Shown here piece after piece: positions 56,922 to 64,000 of a stretch of 64,000 nt of DNA. The stretch is from Thiomicrorhabdus sp. (GTDB lineage Bacteria; Pseudomonadota; Gammaproteobacteria; Thiomicrospirales; Thiomicrospiraceae): contig WFPP01000067.1 of assembly GCA_015487495.1 (NCBI GenBank), positions 1 through 64,000 of the forward strand, written 5' to 3'. The notes under the pieces are model-generated. The model was not told the DNA's origin. It was given only the letters and a program-made list of their open reading frames with translations, and did no database searches. The stretch's first letter is position 1. Every line of letters begins with the position of its first letter. Both the position numbers and the translations under genes were made by a program.

Positions 56922-59900
56922 TTGAATCAATATAGTAAATCTCAAGGGTCTTTTTTTAAAAATAGATTATCTATGAACTCTTTGTGGGCCTTGTTTTGGC
57001 TGTTTACGTTGTGTTTGGCGTTATTTTTATATTTATTTACGAACTATTTGATTAAACAGCATCATGAGCAGGTTACCTCTGGCGCAACCATTTCGGCGAA
57101 AGGGTTGGCCAATGTTATGGGTGAAAAAATTGATCAACAACGTTTAATGGTTAAGGCATTGGTTTTGCATAACAGTGAGCGTATTTATGAGCTTTCTCAA
57201 GGTGCGGGTTATCCTTTTGACTTGTTTGAGTTATTGGAAAATGTTAAGGAGCTTTTGCCGGAGGCGACTCAGTTGGCTATTTTGGATGCGAAAGGTCAGG
57301 CTGTGGTTGGCAGTGAAGGGGTGCATATTGGTGCGACTTGCCAGACAAAAATAAAATACAGCTTGGAACACTCTCCTTTAAAGGTCTCTTTTTTGGGGCC
57401 TCACAACTCTCCAAATGGTCAGTTACACTATGATGTGGTGTACCCCTTAAAAAGGGGAGAGGTGTCTGCTACGCTTTTTTTGAGCTTTGATTTTGATGAA
57501 TTCAAAGAACTAATTGTGAATTTTAATTCGGAATTATTTGAGTTTGTGTTGGTTAATTCAGGAAAGGTTCCCAAAGTAATTGTTTCTGAAAATACGGAGG
57601 GAGCGCGCAGTGACGGCAGGGTGCTTGAACAAGACCTTATTGAGCAGTCATTGGTGTCGATCCCTGTTTTAGACGGTCAGTGGTTGTTATTAGGGTTGCC
57701 TCAAAAAAATGTGTTTGATGGGTATATTCAACGAGCTTGTATTATCGCCTCGGCTACGTTTGTGGCCTTTTTTGTTTTGATGTGGCTGTTATTACGTTAT
57801 CTGAATAATGTAGAGCAAGCACGTAAGCGTTTAGAAAATAATTCCGTTCAAGATGCCTTGTTTAATGTAGGGCCAACGGTGTTGTTTCAGAAAAAGGCCG
57901 ACAGTAATATGGGGGTTGAATATGTCTCCCCAAATGTCTCTTCTTTATTGGGGTGCAATGCTCAGGATGTCTTAAACCGTTCTTCTTTTGTTGAGCTAAT
58001 TTTGTTGGAAGATGTCGCGGCGGTTCGGGTGGCGATATTAAATGCCTTTACGCACCATGAACAAGAGATTCGCTTAGAGTACCGAATTAAGTCCACTGAG
58101 TATCAGGGGCACTGCTGGGTTTATGATTTAACTCGTATTGTGTATGACGAGAGTGGAAAGCCGGTTTGGTTGCAAAGTTATGTGACGTCGATTCATGCTC
58201 AGAAAATGGCAGAGCAGCGTGCCAATCGTTTAATTGAAAATGCCCCGAATGCGATGGCAACGACGGATCGGTACGGGGTGGTTTTTCGGGTTAATCAGGC
58301 TTTTGAAAAAATGTTTGGTTATGAACGAAATGATTTGGTTGGCATGTCATTAGAGTTGTGTATTTATGAAACCAGCCAAGGCATTTGGCGAGAGCATATT
58401 CATAAATTGTTAAATGAGGAAGAGTGCGATTCTATTTTAATGGGAGCAGAGGCTTCGGTAGAAGGCATTAATAGCGAAGGTAAAACCTTTCCGGTTGAAG
58501 TGGGTTGTAGCCGTGTGGACACACTGGAGGGATTTCAGTTGGTGTACATGATTCGGGATGTTTCGATACAGATTGGTGCTCAAAAGCAAATGCAAATTGC
58601 CAAAGAACGTGCAGAGGCGTTGGCCTTGGCTCGAAGCCGTTTTGTGGCAACCATGAGTCATGAAATCAGAACGCCTTTAAATGGCGTGCTTGGGATGGCC
58701 AATTTATTAATGAATACGCCTTTAAATCCAATACAAACGAAGTATTTAAAAGCCATTGAACAAAGTGGGGATGCTTTGTTAAAGGTGGTGAACAGTATTT
58801 TGGATTTTGCCAAACTGGATGAAGGCGGGGTTCGTTTAGAGTCCAAAGCGTTTGATTTAAATAAAGTGGTGCGAGAGACCATACAAATTTTACAACTACA
58901 GGCACAAGAGTCCGAAGTGGACCTCTTTTCTGAAAGCAATTTGCCTGAGACGGTGCAATTAATTGGAGATGCTGGACGTGTTCAGCAGATATTAATTAAT
59001 TTATTAAGTAATGCCATTAAGTTTTCACCACAAGGGCGAGTAGAAATCATAGTAAAAGCGCAATTGGATGCGAAGGCATCTGATCCATTAATGCAAGTTT
59101 TGATTGAAGTAAAAGATAATGGTGTGGGTATTGCAAAGAGGTACTTGGGACAGCTGTTTGATTCTTTCACTCAGGCAGATGATTCCACAACTCGGGAGTT
59201 CGGTGGCACGGGGCTTGGATTAACAATATCAAAACAGCTTGTGGAATTGATGCAGGGAGAAATAGGGGTGGTGTCTGAAGAGGGAATGGGCAGTTTATTT
59301 TGGGTTAATATTCCTTTCTCTTTTGTGAACTCTCCCTCGTTACTTAAAACACTGGATGAACTGAATAAAAGTAAACCGCTTGCTTTGCCTGTTTTAAACA
59401 ATTCGAAGGAAGAAATAGAGCGTTCTTTTTCAGATTCCATCGTTTCAGAAGAAGCGTTAACAAAAGCCATTTCTTCTAATCGGGTACTTGAAAATAAAAC
59501 CGTTTTATTGATTGAAGATAATGAAACCAACCAAGAAATTGTTTTAGCCTTTTTACAGCGGTTAGGTGCGGGAGTGGACATCGCTAAAAATGGATTGGAG
59601 GGGCTTTCATTTTGGCGAATGGATACGGATAAATACGATTTGATTTTGATGGATTGCCAAATGCCTGTTATGGATGGTTATGAAGCCACGATTTTAATTC
59701 GCAAAGAAGAAGCTTCTTCTTTTTCTAAAACCGCTGTTCCGATTATTGCATTGACAGCTAATGCGATGCCTGAAGATCGGGAGCGCTGTTTTTCGGTTGG
59801 AATGAATGATTACATTACCAAGCCTATTGATATTGAACTGTTTAACCAAATATTAATTAAGTGGCTTGTTCCGAATCGTGCTTCTTCTGATACGAAATAG
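56922..59900 (+). CDS. Hybrid sensor histidine kinase
   Basis: The 992-residue protein starts at a TTG. A membrane helix (~22-45) is followed by a periplasmic sensor (~46-272, probably a double-Cache type), second helix (~277-297), two PAS domains (~310-560) and HisKA with ATMSHEIRTPLNG (His ~578). The ATPase domain has DNGVGI and GTGLGLTI. A receiver domain (~863-985) has IEDNET, the phospho-acceptor in LILMDCQMPVMDG and ITKPID. No Hpt domain is present, so a separate phosphotransfer protein is expected. The signal is unknown. No partner regulator is adjacent; mobA follows after 9 bases. Confidence 0.92.
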   Translation: MNQYSKSQGSFFKNRLSMNSLWALFWLFTLCLALFLYLFTNYLIKQHHEQVTSGATISAKGLANVMGEKIDQQRLMVKALVLHNSERIYELSQGAGYPFDLFELLENVKELLPEATQLAILDAKGQAVVGSEGVHIGATCQTKIKYSLEHSPLKVSFLGPHNSPNGQLHYDVVYPLKRGEVSATLFLSFDFDEFKELIVNFNSELFEFVLVNSGKVPKVIVSENTEGARSDGRVLEQDLIEQSLVSIPVLDGQWLLLGLPQKNVFDGYIQRACIIASATFVAFFVLMWLLLRYLNNVEQARKRLENNSVQDALFNVGPTVLFQKKADSNMGVEYVSPNVSSLLGCNAQDVLNRSSFVELILLEDVAAVRVAILNAFTHHEQEIRLEYRIKSTEYQGHCWVYDLTRIVYDESGKPVWLQSYVTSIHAQKMAEQRANRLIENAPNAMATTDRYGVVFRVNQAFEKMFGYERNDLVGMSLELCIYETSQGIWREHIHKLLNEEECDSILMGAEASVEGINSEGKTFPVEVGCSRVDTLEGFQLVYMIRDVSIQIGAQKQMQIAKERAEALALARSRFVATMSHEIRTPLNGVLGMANLLMNTPLNPIQTKYLKAIEQSGDALLKVVNSILDFAKLDEGGVRLESKAFDLNKVVRETIQILQLQAQESEVDLFSESNLPETVQLIGDAGRVQQILINLLSNAIKFSPQGRVEIIVKAQLDAKASDPLMQVLIEVKDNGVGIAKRYLGQLFDSFTQADDSTTREFGGTGLGLTISKQLVELMQGEIGVVSEEGMGSLFWVNIPFSFVNSPSLLKTLDELNKSKPLALPVLNNSKEEIERSFSDSIVSEEALTKAISSNRVLENKTVLLIEDNETNQEIVLAFLQRLGAGVDIAKNGLEGLSFWRMDTDKYDLILMDCQMPVMDGYEATILIRKEEASSFSKTAVPIIALTANAMPEDRERCFSVGMNDYITKPIDIELFNQILIKWLVPNRASSDTK

Positions 59901-59909
59901 AGTGGTGTT

Positions 59910-60548
59910 ATGACTCAAAAAATGGCGGGTTGTCAATTATTTCCCCCCCCCTGTGACCAACCTCCCAGTCTTGAAACCTGTTCAGCAGTCATTTTGGCGG
60001 GGGGACAGGGCTCCCGCGTTGGATTTCGTCAAAAGGCCCTTTTAATGTATCGTGGCGCGCCTTTATTATCTGCTGTGTTACAGCGGTTAACCCCTCAAAA
60101 ATTACCGGTTTGGATTAATGCAAATGCCGAGCAATCGGTGTATCAATCGTATGGTTATGCGGTGTTTTCAGATGAATATAAAGGTTTTTTAGGGCCTTTG
60201 GCGGGTATGCAAGCGGCTTGGCAGAATGTGGCATCAGACTGGATTGTTTTTATGCCGTGTGACAACCCAGCGCTTCCTGATACTTTGGTTGAGCGTTTGA
60301 TGCAGGCTTATATTCAACGCCCTGCGCCATTAGTGGTCGCACATGATGGTGAGCGTATTCAGCCTTTGTATTTATTAATGCATCGTTGCATGGCACCGAT
60401 TTTAGCACAAGCCATTGAGCGATCGCATTTAAGTGTCTTGCGTTGGATTTATGAAAATGAACACTCTGTTGCAGATTTTTCAGCAGAACGTTTTAACTGT
60501 TTTGAGAACTTAAATACATTGAGTTCGATTGAGTCCACTTCGTTCTGA
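59910..60548 (+). CDS. mobA: Molybdenum cofactor guanylyltransferase MobA
   Basis: The 212-residue protein has the nucleotide-binding AVILAGGQGSRVG, GPLAGMQAAW, MPCDNPALP and the C-terminal FENLNT. It attaches GMP to molybdopterin to make the bis-MGD cofactor. The loop usually reading GGxDK is GFRQK here, a departure at a conserved acidic position. The first 24 residues before the nucleotide-binding strand contain PPP from nine consecutive C (59943-59951, codons 12-14). A slip there would abolish the protein, unless a downstream start is used. It follows the kinase gene by 9 bases. Confidence 0.88.
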   Translation: MTQKMAGCQLFPPPCDQPPSLETCSAVILAGGQGSRVGFRQKALLMYRGAPLLSAVLQRLTPQKLPVWINANAEQSVYQSYGYAVFSDEYKGFLGPLAGMQAAWQNVASDWIVFMPCDNPALPDTLVERLMQAYIQRPAPLVVAHDGERIQPLYLLMHRCMAPILAQAIERSHLSVLRWIYENEHSVADFSAERFNCFENLNTLSSIESTSF

Positions 60549-60633
60549 AAGGGGGGGACGTTGGTGTTACTTAAATCCTGTTACTCAAGTCCTTATACTG
60601 CTTTCACATTTTTATGTCAGCACTTCTTTAATG

Positions 60634-61089
60634 TTATTTTTGATACAGTGTTTCTGGATTAATGATGGGGTTGGTGGTAATTTTAACTTTATTGTCGTCT
60701 ACTGTGCTGTAAAAACAGCTACGCCGGCCAGTATGGCAGGCAGGGCCTGTTTGATCAACTTGCAATAAAATGGTGTCTCCATCACAGTCAAAGGTGAGTG
60801 ATTTCAGTTGTTGTACTTGTCCAGACTCTTCGCCTTTACGCCAATAATTTTGGCGTGAACGTGACCAGTAGCAAACGCGTCCAGTGGTCAATGTTTCTTC
60901 TAAAGCGGCTTGGTTCATCCAGGCCATCATTAACACTTCTTTGGTATCAAATTGTTGTGCGATGGCGGGAATTAATCCGTTGTCATCAAATTTAATACAG
61001 GATTTGAGCGGTTGCCAGTCAAACTGTTCACCTTGAGAAGCTTTTTCAAGTTGCTTGAAAGAGGGGGGGGGAATTTTTTGAGACATCAT
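60634..61089 (-). CDS. hisI: Phosphoribosyl-AMP cyclohydrolase, displaced from the his run
   Basis: The 151-residue protein has LIPAIAQQFDTKEVLMMAWMN, the zinc/magnesium site DCDGDTILLQVDQTG and ACHTGRRSCFY. It opens the purine ring of phosphoribosyl-AMP, the third step of histidine synthesis. It has an N-terminal extension of about 25 residues before the usual start region, including PPP from nine C (61063-61071, codons 7-9) right after the start. It lies 11 bases after the exonuclease gene, not between hisF and hisE. A one-base slip would knock out histidine synthesis. Starts at 61089 and 61086 are equally possible. Confidence 0.94.
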   Translation of the reverse strand: MMSQKIPPPSFKQLEKASQGEQFDWQPLKSCIKFDDNGLIPAIAQQFDTKEVLMMAWMNQAALEETLTTGRVCYWSRSRQNYWRKGEESGQVQQLKSLTFDCDGDTILLQVDQTGPACHTGRRSCFYSTVDDNKVKITTNPIINPETLYQK

Positions 61090-61100
61090 GATTTTTTCTT

Positions 61101-62177
61101 TTACTTACGTTTTGCGTTGGCAAAAGCGGCTGCAAAGGGGTTATTGGTAATGGTATCGGTTGCTTTTTTTATCTTTTTTTGCTGGACTTGAGACTTGCGC
61201 CCTTTTTCCAGTAAGCCTTTAAACAGTTCGGCGGTGGCACGAGCATCGGCCAGTGCATCATGGGCATCTCCTGGAAAGGGTTTGTTTAATACTTTTTCGT
61301 AGGAGGCAGTGAGTTTGGGGGTTTTATAAAACCAGTACATTTTTTCACTTTGCCAGCGCAATGCACCAATTAAATCTTTACTAAGTTCTGCAACGTCAAG
61401 CCAGTCGTTATAGTCTAATTCAAAGGGCAATAGTTTCTTTTCGGCACTTTTTTCGAGGTACATGTAATCACTTTCTGTGCTGTAAGCCAAAACCACATCG
61501 GCCTCTTTTAGGGTGTTGTGAATGGTTTCCCATGCTTCTGGCAATGTGGGCTGTCCATCAACCATTTCAGTGGTGATATTGTGCTTTTCATTCTCAGGAA
61601 TATCGTATCCGGGATTAATGAGCTGGTTAAACAGTTCTTTACCGTCAAGATTACAAGCAGAAACTTGAATAATATCAGCTTCTGGGTGGGTTGAAACATG
61701 GGTGGCTTCAATATCAATACAGACTATTTTTTGGTTTTTAAGGGTTTCAGAGTGTTGCTTGAGTTTATATAGGGCGTCATTACGGCGCTCTTGAATTAAG
61801 TCAATGACCTCTGAACGACAAAATTCTTTGAGTAAGGCTTCTATTTTTTTGCGTAAACGGGGTAATGATTTGGTGAGTGCAGTTTTAATGGCCTCTTCTT
61901 CTGAGCATTTTTCAATGAAAGTTGGCAGATCGATTGAGGTTTCCCCTACCACAAGTTGGTTAAGCAGTTCATCGGTTAGTTTTTGCACATTAAAATCAAA
62001 TTTTTCTAAGGGAGGAATCACAATTTTGGCATTTAAGAGTGAGCGTTCCCCTTTTGCAGGAGAGGCCATGATTTCAACCCCTTTGATATTTAATCCATCT
62101 GATGCCGCGACGGCGACCAGATATTCTTTTAAAGGTTGGTTTCGTTTGTCAATTAGGATTAACTGTGCATTGCTCAT
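61101..62177 (-). CDS. DEDDh 3'-5' exonuclease with unknown N-terminal domain
   Basis: The 358-residue protein has the exonuclease core at ~150-325. VCIDIEATHVSTH gives the first Asp/Glu pair, VLAYSTESDYMYLE the second Asp, and GDAHDALADARAT the His-Asp of the DEDDh type. The first ~145 residues match no family I know; they may bind nucleic acid. The C-terminus is basic (VQQKKIKKATDT...ANAKRK). It resembles DNA polymerase III epsilon-type or RNase T-type exonucleases. It is upstream of hisI in the same transcript. Confidence 0.85.
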   Translation of the reverse strand: MSNAQLILIDKRNQPLKEYLVAVAASDGLNIKGVEIMASPAKGERSLLNAKIVIPPLEKFDFNVQKLTDELLNQLVVGETSIDLPTFIEKCSEEEAIKTALTKSLPRLRKKIEALLKEFCRSEVIDLIQERRNDALYKLKQHSETLKNQKIVCIDIEATHVSTHPEADIIQVSACNLDGKELFNQLINPGYDIPENEKHNITTEMVDGQPTLPEAWETIHNTLKEADVVLAYSTESDYMYLEKSAEKKLLPFELDYNDWLDVAELSKDLIGALRWQSEKMYWFYKTPKLTASYEKVLNKPFPGDAHDALADARATAELFKGLLEKGRKSQVQQKKIKKATDTITNNPFAAAFANAKRK

Positions 62178-62285
62178 AGGATTTGTATTTTTGGTTTGCT
62201 GTTAGAAAGACACTATTCTAACAGCAACTGAAACACTGAGTGTGATTACCTCATTGAATACTGTTCCTGAACAGTGTAATTAAGA

Positions 62286-62858
62286 TTAAACTTTAGTCGC
62301 CATTTTTTGAATGCTTTGAACGTAAGCATTGACCAATTGGGCTCGGTGTGTTTGTGCCACTTCCAAATCGCTGTTGTTATCGATAAAAAAGGGTTCGGCA
62401 ATAAGGCAGGGGGCTTGAGTTTCCTTAAGTAAATAGCCTCCACGATCTTCACTGGTCTTGGCTTTGATACCACGTTTGGTTAACCCAAGTGCATCTATAA
62501 AAGCGGTATTCAGTATTTTGGCCAGTTTTTTTCCTTTTTTGGAGCGGTGATAAAACAACACTTCTGTGCCCGTGGCTTGAGTGTTAAACGCGTTGCAGTG
62601 CATGCAGATAATAAAATCTGGGTTGAGTGTGTTAATGTCATCTGGCAAGGTGCTGTAAGTACGACGATAGATTTTTTGAATTCGTACATCCGTTTGATTT
62701 TGCAATGCGGATTCAATCTCAAGAGCAAGTTGTTCGTTATAGCTAAACTCGGTTAGGCCTTGAGAAAGATTGACAGCGCCTGGTGAGGTTTTTTTATGTC
62801 CAATAACCAAAGCACATAATTTGGTTTTTTTGTTTTTTTTCTTGTTTTTTTTAGCCAT
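62286..62858 (-). CDS. N-acetylmuramoyl-L-alanine amidase (Amidase_3), no signal peptide
   Basis: The 190-residue protein has zinc ligands His in VIGHKKTSPGA and MHCNAFN, Glu in YNEQLALEIE and the catalytic Glu in LIAEPFFIDNNSD. It is a single-domain amidase with a lysine/asparagine-rich N-terminus (KKNKKKNKK) and no signal peptide or binding domain. This makes it unlike the exported AmiC type and more like phage- or recycling-type enzymes. Substrate location (cytoplasmic or released on lysis) is uncertain. Confidence 0.85.
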   Translation of the reverse strand: MAKKNKKKNKKTKLCALVIGHKKTSPGAVNLSQGLTEFSYNEQLALEIESALQNQTDVRIQKIYRRTYSTLPDDINTLNPDFIICMHCNAFNTQATGTEVLFYHRSKKGKKLAKILNTAFIDALGLTKRGIKAKTSEDRGGYLLKETQAPCLIAEPFFIDNNSDLEVAQTHRAQLVNAYVQSIQKMATKV

Positions 62859-63203
62859 GAAGCGTTCCTTTTGAGGTTTTTTTAAATATTAACTAGGAGT
62901 CTGTTGGATTTAGGATGAATCTACTGTGAAAAAGCCATTTCGGCCCATTTTTCCAATCAATTTCGTTAAATATACTCAATATTCGCCTCAAATGATCGAA
63001 AAAATGGTCTCAAAATGGCTTTCTCTCGTGACGATCACCTAAGTCCGACAGGCTCCTGGAGAGGGTATTTAATTGTATCATGTAAGTGTTTTTCGCGCGA
63101 AGTATGCGTATTTTTTGTTGTTTGTGGGTGTTTGAGCAGGGAGGAGTTCTTTAAGTTTTTTTAAACAGGATACGTTTTTGTGAAACTTTGGTTCTTTAAA
63201 GCC
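62859..63203. other. 345-bp gap between amidase and glycerate kinase genes
   Basis: About half of it is MITE copy B (62893-63059). The remainder (63060-63203) is AT-rich with no ORF of note and no clear terminator. Confidence 0.6.
62893..63059. mobile_element. MITE-like element, family 1, copy B
   Basis: This 167-bp copy has the same ends as copy A (left AGGAGTCTGTTGGATTTAGG; right reads TCCGACAGGCTCCTGG). It retains the 12 bases (GAAAAAATGGTC) missing from A. The left 105 bases differ from A at only two positions, which implies recent movement or gene conversion. Confidence 0.8.
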
Positions 63204-64000
63204 TTAAGGTGATGTAATCAGTCCTAAGATGGCGTGAAGTGTTTGAATAAGGTATTCGGGGGTTTGTTGCTGTGCACTGTATTCGTCTATGGGTTTGGGC
63301 AGAATACTAAATAAGGCATCAAACTCGGGTAGGTGGTGTGATGGAATGGCCAAATGACCGCATAGCCCAATGGTTTTGCAATGAGGGTTGTGTTGCTTTA
63401 CTAAATGGGCTATGCGTTGGGGAAGTTTACCATAGGCCGTTTGTTCATCTATTTGCCCTTCTCCTGTGATGAGGTAGTCTATGGTGTGGTGTGTCACTAA
63501 TTCCGTTAGGTGAAGGTGTGTATTCAGTATTTCAAAGCCGGATTGCATTTGGGCATTTAATAATCCCATAAAGCCTGCTGCCATGCCACCTGCTGCACCA
63601 GAGCCTGTTTGGTTTTTAATATCACGTCCTGTTGCATTGACTATTTTTTGTGCCAAATTCTCTAGGCCTGATTCAAGAATGGGATGTGCTTGTGGCGTGA
63701 GGCCTTTTTGAGGGCCAAATACGTGTGTTGCCCCTTGTTTACCAAGTAATGGGTTTGTGACATCACAGGCTAAAATCCATTCTGTTTCAAGGAGGGGGGG
63801 AGGAATTTTTCCAATGTGGTGGATGGCATTGAGTGCTTGTCCTCCCAACCCGATTTCTTTGCCTTCTGTATTTAAAAAATGAATGCCAAGGGCTTTTAAG
63901 GCACCCACTCCGCCATCATTGGTTGCACTGCCCCCTAATCCCAAAATAATTTTTTGTGCACCTAACGAGAGGGCGGCTTGAATGAGTTGCCCTGTTCCTG
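63204..64000 (-). CDS. Glycerate kinase, C-terminal part (cut by window edge)
   Basis: The frame is open to the window end, and upstream of the first ATG (63944) it reads GTGQLIQAALSLGAQKIILG, joining LGLGGSATNDGGVGALKALG, so the start lies beyond 64000. LACDVTNPLLG, GSGAAGGMAAG and LITGEGQIDEQTAYGK are typical of the GarK/GlxK glycerate kinase family, which phosphorylates glycerate for entry to glycolysis. A G7 run on the + strand (63794-63800) encodes GKIPPPLL. Confidence 0.9.
   Translation of the reverse strand, partial: GTGQLIQAALSLGAQKIILGLGGSATNDGGVGALKALGIHFLNTEGKEIGLGGQALNAIHHIGKIPPPLLETEWILACDVTNPLLGKQGATHVFGPQKGLTPQAHPILESGLENLAQKIVNATGRDIKNQTGSGAAGGMAAGFMGLLNAQMQSGFEILNTHLHLTELVTHHTIDYLITGEGQIDEQTAYGKLPQRIAHLVKQHNPHCKTIGLCGHLAIPSHHLPEFDALFSILPKPIDEYSAQQQTPEYLIQTLHAILGLITSP

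Noticed and set aside
58437-58939. Several minus-strand frames inside the histidine kinase gene
   Set aside because: They are shadows of the kinase core, whose HisKA and ATPase motifs are clear on the + strand.

Overview
The window is about 64 kb of AT-rich (by eye roughly 40% GC) chromosome from a gammaproteobacterium. Family resemblance and gene order (hisBHAF-hisE-HIT-tatABC, divergent bioB/comF, a ccoNOQP-ccoG-ccoHIS oxidase locus, argS next to an FtsN-like SPOR gene, a Lap biofilm cluster) suggest an aerobic to microaerobic marine-type bacterium of the Thiomicrospira / Thiomicrorhabdus / Hydrogenovibrio kind. That placement is an inference. Most of the window is core genome; I saw no rRNA, tRNA, CRISPR array or prophage.

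Layout. 1-5.5 kb: start of bioB, comF, a thioredoxin-like DUF255 protein, tatC-tatB-tatA and a HIT protein. 5.6-8.7 kb: histidine genes in the order hisB-H-A-F-E, without hisI. 9-18 kb: cbb3 oxidase (ccoNOQP), a 42-residue membrane ORF, then assembly genes ccoG, ccoH/fixH, ccoI and ccoS. An FNR-like site and a TATAAT box lie before ccoN. 18-21.6 kb: a c-di-GMP phosphodiesterase-type protein followed by two unrecognised membrane proteins. 21.7-29 kb: dtd, pip, typA, metH. 29.5-31 kb: a lipoprotein and a peptidoglycan-binding protein that look like one gene broken by a frameshift. 31.4-37.7 kb: argS, ftsN-like, a diguanylate cyclase, ubiK, comM and a six-helix membrane protein. 37.8-47.4 kb: a Lap-type adhesin control and export cluster (lapE, luxR-type regulator, lapC, lapB, lapD, lapG, OmpA-like) without an adhesin gene. 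47.4-64 kb: a miniature inverted-repeat element, an alcohol dehydrogenase remnant, rep, a methyltransferase, a Tim44-like protein, a lipoprotein, truD, a zinc-binding chemoreceptor, a hybrid histidine kinase, mobA, the displaced hisI, a DEDDh exonuclease, an amidase and the end of a glycerate kinase.

Two things are not explained by genes. The first is a set of long G (or C) homopolymers: 17 runs of 7 or more, up to 11, far more than expected for this composition. Most read as G on the + strand whichever way the gene runs, and many are followed by a short A/T run. Several sit where slippage would matter: the second to fourth codons after the start of hisI, the N-terminus of mobA, the last codons of tatB before tatC, just before the class I signature of argS, the activation domain of metH, and the bioB/comF intergenic region. 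The second is a pair of small dispersed inverted-repeat families: a ~155-167 bp MITE with 20-bp ends, and a ~96 bp element with 24-bp ends. Four c-di-GMP proteins (one probable cyclase, one hydrolase-type, the receptor LapD and the LapG system it controls) make attachment control a theme of the region.
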